The translations under genes were made by a program, and so were the position numbers. From the NCBI GenBank assembly GCA_945866505.1, contig CAMBHH010000173.1, positions 1-7,173 of the forward strand: DNA of 7,173 bases, in the 5' to 3' direction. Below the pieces are notes generated by a model that saw only the letters and a list, made by a program, of their open reading frames with translations, searched no databases and was not told the origin of the DNA. Below, in pieces: positions 1 to 5,565 of the stretch (positions are counted from its first letter, which is position 1; every line of letters begins with the position of its first letter). Source of the DNA: Flavobacterium psychrophilum. Its GTDB lineage: Bacteria > Bacteroidota > Bacteroidia > Flavobacteriales > Flavobacteriaceae.

Positions 1-1
1 C

Positions 2-874
2 CGAATTTCCCCAGGTGATTTGGGGCTGTGGAAAGACGAACATATTGAAAAAATGAAAGTCATCAATCAGTTTATACTTTCCCAAAATGCGATTCCCGGA
101 ATTCAATTGGCACATGCCGGAAGGAAAGCAAGCGTTTCAGAACCTTGGAACGGCAACAAAAAATTAGATGAAACGAATGGTGGATGGAATGCCGTTGCAC
201 CAAGCGCAGTTGGTTATCATTCGAACGAAAAATCACCTGTCGCTTTAGACAAAACAGGGATTCAAAAAGTAATTTCCGATTTTAAATCAGCGACCAAAAG
301 AGCGGTTCAAGCTGGTTTTAAAGTGGTCGAAATTCACGCCGCTCACGGTTATTTATTACACGAATTCCTTTCGCCCTTATCCAATTTCAGAACAGATGAA
401 TACGGCGGAAGTTTCGAAAATAGAATTCGTTTGCTACTCGAAGTTCTCGAAGCCGTACAATCCGAATGGCCAGCGACTTTACCTTTGTTTGTCAGAATCT
501 CAGCTACAGATTGGGCAGAAGGCGGCTGGAACATCGACGAATCAGTACAACTTTCGAAAATTCTTAAAGAAAAAGGAGTGGATTTAATGGATGTTTCTTC
601 GGGCGGATTAGTGTCACATCAACAAATTCCGTTGGGACCTAATTATCAGGTTCCTTTTGCCGAAAGCATCAAAAAACAAACAGGAATTTTAACGGGAGCC
701 GTGGGATTAATCACTGAAGCCTCTCAAGCAGAAGAAATTGTCGCCACAGGAAAAGCTGATTTGGTTTTATTTGCTAGAGAATCCTTGAGAAACCCCTATT
801 TGGCTTTGGATTTTGCCAAAGAATTGGGCGCAGAAATACAATGGCCGAAACAATACGAAAGAGCAAAAATTTAA
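2..874 (+). CDS. namA: NADPH dehydrogenase / ene-reductase, class III Old Yellow Enzyme (NamA/YqjM type), 5'-truncated by window edge
   Basis: FMN-dependent cytosolic oxidoreductase of the Old Yellow Enzyme family, which reduces activated C=C bonds (and some nitro compounds) with NAD(P)H. The reading frame is open to the left edge: codons before the TTG at 20 read RISPGD and continue the conserved RIT-x-x-DLGIW-x-DEH segment of B. subtilis YqjM. The gene therefore begins outside the window and about 65-70 N-terminal residues are missing, including the Cys/Tyr active-site region. Visible family marks are GIQLAHAGRKA (flavin side), EIHAAHGYL with the two substrate-binding histidines (codons at 335 and 344), LSPLSNFRTDEYGGS, TGAVGLIT (FMN phosphate loop) and FARESLRNP. 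The C-terminus QYER matches the 'arginine finger' tail typical of YqjM, which supports class III rather than the longer 2,4-dienoyl-CoA reductases. The usual Gly before the Arg of the GR-x-LL-x-P motif is Ala here. The physiological substrate is unknown. Confidence 0.93.
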   Translation, partial: RISPGDLGLWKDEHIEKMKVINQFILSQNAIPGIQLAHAGRKASVSEPWNGNKKLDETNGGWNAVAPSAVGYHSNEKSPVALDKTGIQKVISDFKSATKRAVQAGFKVVEIHAAHGYLLHEFLSPLSNFRTDEYGGSFENRIRLLLEVLEAVQSEWPATLPLFVRISATDWAEGGWNIDESVQLSKILKEKGVDLMDVSSGGLVSHQQIPLGPNYQVPFAESIKKQTGILTGAVGLITEASQAEEIVATGKADLVLFARESLRNPYLALDFAKELGAEIQWPKQYERAKI

Positions 875-881
875 ACATTAA

Positions 882-903
882 TTAAGAAATATACTTTTCT
901 TAA
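882..903. repeat. AT-rich hairpin just after the ene-reductase gene
   Basis: TTAAGAAA (882-889) and TTTCTTAA (896-903) are perfect inverted repeats of 8 bp around a 6-nt loop, starting 7 nt after the stop codon at 872-874. There is no following T-run on the + strand and only one G-C pair, so it is a weak terminator candidate at best. It sits directly beside a much larger hairpin at 906-960. Confidence 0.45.
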
Positions 904-905
904 AC

Positions 906-960
906 GACCTTATATGCCTTATATGGTAAAATTTTTGAAACATATAAGGCATTTAAGGTC
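906..960. repeat. Long palindromic element, 20-bp stem and 15-nt loop
   Basis: The left arm 906-925 and right arm 941-960 are inverted repeats of 20 bp with a single T-T mismatch (913/953). The loop is 926-940. Each arm also contains a near tandem of TTATATG/TTAAATG units separated by CC, so the arm is internally repetitive. The element lies in the 131-nt gap between the ene-reductase and the Gfo/Idh/MocA oxidoreductase and has no poly-T tail. It could act as a transcript-end or RNA-stability hairpin. Its size and internal repetition look more like a dispersed palindromic repeat, which is an inference from structure only. Confidence 0.65.
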
Positions 961-1005
961 ATAGAAGTTTCAATGTTAAAATAGTTAGATTTTAAAACAA
1001 ACATA

Positions 1006-2049
1006 ATGCAAATAATAAAAACAGCACTGTTATCTTACGGAATGTCGGGAAAAGTTTTTCACGCTCCGTTTCTAGAACTTCATCCTGGTTTTGAACTATT
1101 GGGTTCTTGGGAACGAAGTAAAAAATTAATTCAAGTAGATTATCCCGAAGTCAAAAGTTTTCCTAACTTGGAATCTATTTTAGAAGATAAATCCATCGAT
1201 TTGGTAATTGTCAACACGCCAATTGACACTCATTTTGAGTATGCCAAAAAAGTTTTGCTCGCCGGAAAACATGCCATTGTTGAAAAAGCATTTACGTCAA
1301 ACGTTGCCGAAGCAAAGGAATTGGCTGCTTTGGCTAAAGAAAAAGGGTTGAAATTGTCTGTTTTTCAAAACCGAAGATGGGACAGTGAATTCAAAACTGT
1401 GAAGAAAATTATTGTCGAGAAATTGTTGGGCGAAATAGTCGAAGCCGAGTTTCATTTTGACCGATACAATCCTGTTTTAAGTCCAAAAGTGCATAAGGAA
1501 ACCGTGAATTATGGTTCAGGAATTATGAAAGATTTGGGACCACACATTATTGATCAAGCCTTATATTTGTTTGGTTTGCCTAATGCCGTTTTTGCCGATA
1601 TTCGAATCACAAGAGAAAACTCGGTTGTAGATGATTATCTGGATGTTTTGCTGTATTATTCGGAATTAAGAGTACGATTGAAGGCTGGTTTTTTTGTTAG
1701 GGAGCCCTATCCTTCTTATGTAGTTCACGGCAAAAAAGGCTCATTTTTAAAATCACGAGGCGATGTGCAGGAAGACGAATTGAAACTAGGTAAAAAACCT
1801 AATTTGACTAATGGGGGAACTGAAAAAGAAGGTCAAGAAGGACTATTGCACACTGAAATCGACGACAAAATTATAAAAGAGAAAGTACCCACGCTTCAAG
1901 GAAATTATTACGGTTTTTTTGACGGGGTACATCAAGCCATTGCCAATGATAAATTGGAGCCTGTTACTGCTCAAGATGGTGTCAATGTGATGCGAATTAT
2001 TGAAGCGGCCTTTCAAAGCAGTGAACAAAAAAGAGCAATCAACTTATAA
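1006..2049 (+). CDS. Gfo/Idh/MocA family NAD(P)-dependent oxidoreductase (YhhX/YdgJ type)
   Basis: Soluble two-domain dehydrogenase of 347 aa, matching the usual 345-350 aa of E. coli YhhX and YdgJ. The N-terminal Rossmann fold (about 1-120) carries SYGMSGKVFHAP at 10-21, corresponding to G-Y-G-x-S-G in relatives, with Ser10 in place of the first glycine. LVIVNTP (66-72) and HFEYAKKVLLAGKHAIVEKAF follow. The catalytic-lysine motif is E93-K94-A95 rather than the commoner EKP. QNRRWDSEF (121-129) is typical of the YhhX group. The C-terminal sheet domain has GSGIMKDLGPHIID, where Asp176 and His180 fit the family's D-x-x-x-H active-site pair. HGKKGSF lies further on. The ATG at 1006 gives a full-length Rossmann start with no extension, and there is no visible Shine-Dalgarno. 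Family members usually oxidise or reduce sugars or related polyols, but the substrate here cannot be deduced. The gap of 131 nt with hairpins suggests it is not tightly coupled to the gene before it. Confidence 0.93.
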   Translation: MQIIKTALLSYGMSGKVFHAPFLELHPGFELLGSWERSKKLIQVDYPEVKSFPNLESILEDKSIDLVIVNTPIDTHFEYAKKVLLAGKHAIVEKAFTSNVAEAKELAALAKEKGLKLSVFQNRRWDSEFKTVKKIIVEKLLGEIVEAEFHFDRYNPVLSPKVHKETVNYGSGIMKDLGPHIIDQALYLFGLPNAVFADIRITRENSVVDDYLDVLLYYSELRVRLKAGFFVREPYPSYVVHGKKGSFLKSRGDVQEDELKLGKKPNLTNGGTEKEGQEGLLHTEIDDKIIKEKVPTLQGNYYGFFDGVHQAIANDKLEPVTAQDGVNVMRIIEAAFQSSEQKRAINL

Positions 2050-2068
2050 ACAATAACGTTGTATTGTT
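2049..2068. repeat. Small hairpin at the stop codon of the oxidoreductase gene
   Basis: AACAATA (2049-2055) and TATTGTT (2062-2068) form a perfect 7-bp inverted repeat with a 6-nt loop, starting on the last base of the stop codon. It is AT-rich and not followed by a T-run, so a terminator role is only possible, not shown. Confidence 0.3.
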
Positions 2069-2110
2069 CAGTTTGAAAAGAAAACGACAAACACAAACAG
2101 ATTGATTGTG

Positions 2111-2118
2111 TACTTTTG
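2111..2118 (+). promoter_or_regulatory. Candidate Bacteroidota -7 promoter element for the MFS gene
   Basis: TACTTTTG fits TAnnTTTG, the -7 element of the Bacteroidota housekeeping sigma factor. It lies in the 95-nt gap in front of the transporter. Transcription starting a few bases downstream would give a leader of about 20 nt to the TTG codon at 2145. No clear TTG -33 element is present at the usual 17-23 nt spacing (the nearest TTTG is 2072-2075), so this rests on one box plus its position. Confidence 0.45.
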
Positions 2119-2144
2119 CAGATTCAAATTTAAAATAAAACGAT

Positions 2145-3356
2145 TTGCAGTATTTTAATTTTATCGGTATTTATAAAGCGAAAGGCAAGTACAAGAAATC
2201 CTATCGCGACGTCAAACAATCGTTTTTAAAACGAATTCGTTGGGGCGTTTCGATGTTTTATTTTGGTATGGGATTGTGTTTTTCGAGTTGGGCAAGCCGA
2301 ATTCCTACTATCAAAGCCGATTTGCAATTAAGTGATGGCGAACTAGGAACAATTTTATTTGCCTTACCAGTGGGTCAGCTGATTATGATGTTTTTTTCAG
2401 GTAAATTGGTGACTCGTTTTGGTAGCGATCGCATTCTCCTTTTTGCAGCCCTACTATATGCTTTTAGCTTAACGAATATCGGTTTGGCACAAAATGGTTG
2501 GCAATTGGCTATGGCATTAGTTTCTTTTGGCATCTTTGGCAATTTGACTAATATTTCAATTAATACGCAAGGAGTGTACACCGAAGGGCTTTTCAAGAGA
2601 GCTATTATGTCTTCTTTTCACGGAATGTGGAGTTTGGCTGGGTTCACCGGCGCTTTAGTTGGACTAGGATTGTTAGCGCTAAATATTTCGACTTATATAC
2701 ATTTTGTAATTGTGGCTTCTGTAGTATTACTTTTGGTTGCCATTAATTTCAAATATTTAATAAAAGCCAAAGAAAAAGTTCAGCCTATAAAGAAAAAAAC
2801 ATTCAGCAAACCAGATATGTCCTTGGTTTTATTAGGAGTTATTGGTTTTTGTTGTATGGCGAGCGAAGGAATTATGTTCGATTGGAGCGGTGTTTATTTT
2901 AAAGATATTGTCAAAGCTCCAGGTCCATTAATCGTCATTGGCTATACTTCTTTTATGATTATGATGGCGAGCGGACGATTTTTAGGTGGACGCTTAATCG
3001 ATAAATTTGGACGAAAGACCGTGATGCAAATCAGTGGAGTTATGATTTCATTTGGCTTGTATATGGCGGTAATTTTTCCGTATATCATTCCGTGTACAAT
3101 TGCTTTTATGATTGTAGGATTGGGCGTTTCTACCGTAATTCCAACTCTTTATAGCATTGCGGGAAAACATCCAACAATTCCAACAGGCGAAGCTTTAACA
3201 GCTGTTTCTAGCGTAAGTTTTCTAGGGTTTTTGATGGGACCACCTGTTATTGGTCATATTTCAGAACTATTTGGTTTACGATATTCATTCGCTTTTATCG
3301 GAATGTTTGGGATTTTGATTGCTTTCTTGGTCAAAAGAGTGAAGGCAATGGAATAG
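2145..3356 (+). CDS. MFS transporter, YbjJ-like, 12 predicted transmembrane helices
   Basis: Inner-membrane major facilitator protein of 403 aa, close to the roughly 400 aa of E. coli YbjJ, whose substrate is unknown. YbjJ-like segments are SSWASRIPTIKADL after helix 1, SSFHGMWSLAGFTGA around 157-170, EGIMFDWSGVYFKD around 241-254, and FLMGPPVIGHISELFGLR near the end. Both MFS loop motifs are visible: GKLVTRFGSDR (86-96, helices 2-3) and its half-repeat GRLIDKFGRK (282-291, helices 8-9). A basic central loop (about 205-225, KAKEKVQPIKKK) divides the two six-helix halves. The start is uncertain. TTG 2145 is the first usable codon after the in-frame stop at 2136-2138, and the next ATG (2253, residue 37) would cut into helix 1. 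TTG 2145, or a non-standard start slightly downstream, is therefore likely, and it gives a charged cytoplasmic N-terminus of about 33 residues. The gene probably has its own promoter. The substrate cannot be read from the sequence; a sugar or small-metabolite role is only a guess. Confidence 0.9.
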   Translation: MQYFNFIGIYKAKGKYKKSYRDVKQSFLKRIRWGVSMFYFGMGLCFSSWASRIPTIKADLQLSDGELGTILFALPVGQLIMMFFSGKLVTRFGSDRILLFAALLYAFSLTNIGLAQNGWQLAMALVSFGIFGNLTNISINTQGVYTEGLFKRAIMSSFHGMWSLAGFTGALVGLGLLALNISTYIHFVIVASVVLLLVAINFKYLIKAKEKVQPIKKKTFSKPDMSLVLLGVIGFCCMASEGIMFDWSGVYFKDIVKAPGPLIVIGYTSFMIMMASGRFLGGRLIDKFGRKTVMQISGVMISFGLYMAVIFPYIIPCTIAFMIVGLGVSTVIPTLYSIAGKHPTIPTGEALTAVSSVSFLGFLMGPPVIGHISELFGLRYSFAFIGMFGILIAFLVKRVKAME

Positions 3357-3483
3357 ATTGCAATACAATGTCCATAAGTCCCTAGTAAATCATTAAATTT
3401 GTGGCTTATCCATAATGAAGTAATAAGAAAGATATATTGTCGCACTATCAAAATAGGATAAAACAAATACTAAAAAGAATTTA

Positions 3484-3589
3484 AGCCACAGATTTCAAGG
3501 ATTAAAAAGATTTTTAAGTTTTGTGACAAATTAATCTGTGCTAATCTGTGACTCGAGCAATAGCGAACAGGCGAAGCAAATCTGTGGCT
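3484..3589. repeat. Inverted-repeat element built on CCACAGATTT / AAATCTGTGG
   Basis: AGCCACAGATTT (3484-3495) and AAATCTGTGGCT (3578-3589) are perfect 12-bp inverted repeats bounding 106 bases between the MFS gene and hflX. Inside are two further direct copies of TAATCTGTG at 3532-3540 and 3542-3550 (10-nt period), which can also pair with the left arm. Bases 3551-3577 are clearly GC-richer (15 of 27) than the AT-rich flanks and separate the last two copies. A weaker related string, AAATTTGTGGCTTA, occurs upstream at 3395-3408. No reading frame is supported. I regard this as a dispersed intergenic repeat of the flavobacterial type; copy number cannot be seen from one window. Confidence 0.6.
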
Positions 3590-3633
3590 AAAAATGTATT
3601 TTTAAATGTGACATTAAATTTAAGTCATTACTT

Positions 3634-4866
3634 ATGTTAGAAAAAGAAATAATCAATTTTGAAAAAACAGCCATTGTTGGTATCGTTACTCAAAACCAAA
3701 GTGAGGATAAACTCAAAGAATATCTAGACGAATTGGAGTTTTTGACGTTTACAGCTGGTGGCGAAGTGGTCAAACGTTTTTGGCAAAAAATGGACAAACC
3801 CAATCCAAAAACTTTTCTAGGTACGGGAAAAATTGAAGAGATTCACCTTTTTGTAAAAGAAAACAACATCTCATCTCTGGTTTTCGATGATGAATTGACA
3901 CCTTCACAACAAAAAAATATTTCTAAAATCATAGATTGTAAAATCCTCGATAGAACCAATCTTATCCTGGATATTTTTGCGCAAAGAGCCGAAACTTCTT
4001 ATGCCAGAACGCAGGTAGAATTGGCGCAATGTATCTATTTGTTGCCCAGATTATCTGGACTTTGGACGCACTTAGAACGCCAAAAAGGAGGAATCGGGAT
4101 GCGTGGACCTGGAGAAACAGAGATTGAAACCGACAGACGTATTGTTCGGGATCGAATTTCGTTATTGAAAGAAAAGATAAAAGCCATCGACAAGCAAATG
4201 GGAACCCAAAGAGGCAATCGTGGCGCTATGGTTCGTGTGGCTTTGGTAGGTTATACCAATGTAGGAAAATCGACTTTAATGAATGCCATTGGGAAAAGTG
4301 ATGTTTTCGTGGAAAACAAACTTTTCGCCACTTTGGACACCACGGTTCGAAAAGTGGTTATTAAAAACTTGCCTTTCTTGCTTTCGGATACCGTAGGGTT
4401 TATTCGAAAACTGCCGACACAATTGGTAGATTCCTTCAAAAGTACGCTCGATGAGGTTCGCGAAGCCGATTTGCTGTTGCACGTAGTTGATATTTCGCAT
4501 CCAGAATTCGAAGATCATATTGCATCGGTAAATCAAACTTTATTAGACATCAAAGCAAGCAATAAGCCTGTGCTAATGGTTTTCAACAAAATCGATGCTT
4601 ACAAACATTTAACCATCGACGAAGATGATTTAATGACTGAAAAAACGCCACGACATTTCACGCTCGAAGAATGGAAAGAAACTTGGATGCACCGTGTAGG
4701 CGAAGAAAATGCGCTGTTTATTTCTGCAACCAACAGAGAGAATTTCGAGGAATTCAGAGAACGAGTTTATGAAGCCGTAAGACAAATTCACATCACGCGC
4801 TTTCCTTACAATAAGTTTTTGTATCCTGATTATAAGGATGCGGTGGAGAAAGAAGAGAAAGAATAA
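3634..4866 (+). CDS. hflX: GTPase HflX
   Basis: Ribosome-associated GTPase that binds the 50S subunit and, in characterised bacteria, splits stalled or heat-stressed 70S ribosomes. Length is 410 aa, compared with 426 in E. coli. The N-terminal HflX domain and helical linker come first, with GGIGMRGPGETEIETDRR at 152-169, the signature of the family. The G domain follows: G1 GYTNVGKS (206-213), G2 region ATLDTT (232-237), G3 DTVG (252-255), G4 NKID (318-321) and G5 SAT (364-366). All nucleotide-binding motifs are intact, so it should be active. The stretch between G4 and G5 (322-359) is longer than in E. coli and is acidic and Trp-containing (EEWKETWMHR). The C-terminus ends in a short charged tail (VEKEEKE). 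ATG 3634 is the natural start, preceding the expected N-terminal domain. It is preceded by a 277-nt gap containing a repeat and followed by no obvious intrinsic terminator, with a convergent gene beyond. Confidence 0.97.
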   Translation: MLEKEIINFEKTAIVGIVTQNQSEDKLKEYLDELEFLTFTAGGEVVKRFWQKMDKPNPKTFLGTGKIEEIHLFVKENNISSLVFDDELTPSQQKNISKIIDCKILDRTNLILDIFAQRAETSYARTQVELAQCIYLLPRLSGLWTHLERQKGGIGMRGPGETEIETDRRIVRDRISLLKEKIKAIDKQMGTQRGNRGAMVRVALVGYTNVGKSTLMNAIGKSDVFVENKLFATLDTTVRKVVIKNLPFLLSDTVGFIRKLPTQLVDSFKSTLDEVREADLLLHVVDISHPEFEDHIASVNQTLLDIKASNKPVLMVFNKIDAYKHLTIDEDDLMTEKTPRHFTLEEWKETWMHRVGEENALFISATNRENFEEFRERVYEAVRQIHITRFPYNKFLYPDYKDAVEKEEKE

Positions 4867-4912
4867 TTTTTACAAAAAAGCCTACTCGCGCCAAGCTATG
4901 CAACTTAAAAAA

Positions 4913-4970
4913 ACTTCAATTAGCTAAACAATCCTAAATTTTAGCAAAAAGTTTAAATCACTTCAATTAG
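4913..4970 (+). repeat. Direct repeat pair ACTTCAATTAG
   Basis: ACTTCAATTAG occurs at 4913-4923 and again at 4960-4970, 47 nt apart, in AT-rich non-coding DNA. Between them GCTAAA (4923-4928) and TTTAGC (4940-4945) are inverted. The pair could mark a short duplication, but at 11 bp in such AT-rich DNA chance is possible. Confidence 0.3.
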
Positions 4971-5099
4971 TTGATATTGTAAATTTTGAAGAAAAAGACA
5001 AAATGAACTGAGCCTATAGCTCTAATTTTGATCCTTTATACAGTAAACTGGACTGAAGTGCAGCATTGCAAAATGTACCCAGCCGAAAGCTTTAACGCT

Positions 5100-5131
5100 A
5101 TATGTAATAATTCCGCGTGACCGGAACATAT
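5100..5131. repeat. Bulged two-part hairpin
   Basis: ATATG (5100-5104) pairs with CATAT (5127-5131) and TTCCG (5111-5115) pairs with CGGAA (5122-5126). The inner loop is CGTGAC and a one-sided 6-nt bulge (TAATAA, 5105-5110) separates the two helices. It is part of a cluster of foldable segments in the convergent gap. Function is unknown. Confidence 0.35.
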
Positions 5132-5179
5132 TATACCAATTGTAATTTTAAAATGGTCTAATCCTTTTTAAAATTTTAT

Positions 5180-5194
5180 CCCGACGAATTCGGG
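5180..5194. repeat. Short GC-rich hairpin CCCGA-loop-TCGGG
   Basis: CCCGA (5180-5184) and TCGGG (5190-5194) form a 5-bp stem around CGAAT, in otherwise AT-rich DNA. It lies 3 nt outside the left arm of the long inverted repeat at 5198-5262. No T-run follows on either strand at useful distance, so a terminator role is not supported. Confidence 0.4.
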
Positions 5195-5197
5195 AGT

Positions 5198-5262
5198 TAA
5201 TGCCGATAGACAATATATAGAGTACAATTTATTGGACTCTTTTATATTGTCTATCGGCATTA
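5198..5262. repeat. Perfect 20-bp inverted repeat forming a long hairpin
   Basis: Arm 5198-5217 (TAATGCCGATAGACAATATA) is the exact reverse complement of 5243-5262. Inside the 25-nt spacer, AGAGT (5219-5223) can pair with ACTCT (5236-5240), extending the stem by 5 bp after a small internal loop and leaving a 12-nt apical loop. No target-site duplication is evident at the outer ends and there is no poly-T tail. Candidate readings are a palindromic repeat unit, a remnant of a small non-autonomous mobile element, or a transcript-end structure between the convergent genes. Confidence 0.75.
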
Positions 5263-5511
5263 TAGCTACGTTCCGAAAGATTTCAGGTTTAATCCGTTGG
5301 TTAATGAGTACTACATTCTATATCAATCTACAAAAAAGGAACGAACAATATTTTACCAATCCAGTCCCGATTTGAAATCCCCACATTTAACCCTGTAAGT
5401 CCCTATCGTTAATGAATGTATACAGAAAGGGTTGCGAAAACGGCAAAATTATATCACACAAAAAATCGCGACAAATGGGGGTTTTCCCTTACTATTTGGA
5501 CGAATTATATC

Positions 5512-5541
5512 AAAAAAAAGCACCCTAATTAAGGTGCTTTT
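5512..5541 (-). terminator. Intrinsic terminator of the lipoprotein gene
   Basis: Read on the - strand, AAAAGCACC (5541-5533) pairs with GGTGCTTTT (5524-5516) around an 8-nt loop, and the T-run continues to 5512 for 8 Ts in all. It begins about 24 nt after the stop codon of the lipoprotein gene. The T-run on the - strand side shows the direction. Confidence 0.85.
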
Positions 5542-5565
5542 AGTTTAGAATAGTAAACTTTATGT

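Larger units (their letters stand above)
4867..5511. other. Long non-coding gap between convergent genes, rich in hairpins
   Basis: These 645 bases lie between hflX and the terminator of the convergent lipoprotein gene. No frame on either strand gives a convincing protein. The longest small frames noticed are 35 codons on the - strand (5022-5129) and 23 codons on the + strand (5304-5375), neither recognised. Structures seen are an 11-bp direct repeat, a bulged hairpin (5100-5131), a short GC hairpin (5180-5194) and a 20-bp perfect inverted repeat (5198-5262). No tRNA, rRNA, tmRNA, RNase P RNA or SRP RNA signature was recognised. It reads as decayed or repeat-derived DNA, though a structured transcript cannot be excluded. 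Confidence 0.6.

Noticed and set aside
986..993. TAGATTTT as a possible -7 box for the Gfo/Idh/MocA gene
   Set aside because: It lacks the final G of TAnnTTTG, has no -33 partner and would leave almost no leader before ATG 1006.
3394..3401. TAAATTTG as a possible -7 box for hflX
   Set aside because: It matches TAnnTTTG exactly, but no -33 element is in range and it lies over 230 nt from the start codon. One such match in a gap of this size and composition is expected fairly often by chance.
3254..3466. 70-codon frame on the - strand overlapping the end of the MFS gene
   Set aside because: It is antisense to the conserved last helix of the transporter for about half its length, and the remainder lies in repeat-like AT-rich DNA. 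Its composition is not that of a known protein.
3357..3633. CRISPR array suggested by repeated AATCTGTG units
   Set aside because: Units are only 8-9 bp, unevenly spaced and partly inverted, with no spacers of regular length and no cas genes.
4276..4536. 86-codon frame on the - strand inside hflX
   Set aside because: It lies wholly antisense to the conserved G domain of HflX; a shadow of a strongly supported gene.
5022..5129. 35-codon frame on the - strand in the convergent gap
   Set aside because: The product is not recognised, there is no promoter or ribosome-binding support, and it overlaps a hairpin at its start. Too short to claim.
5388..5436. AACCCT...AGGGTT inverted pair around 5388-5436 as a hairpin
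   Set aside because: Only 6 bp with a loop of over 30 nt; not distinguishable from chance.
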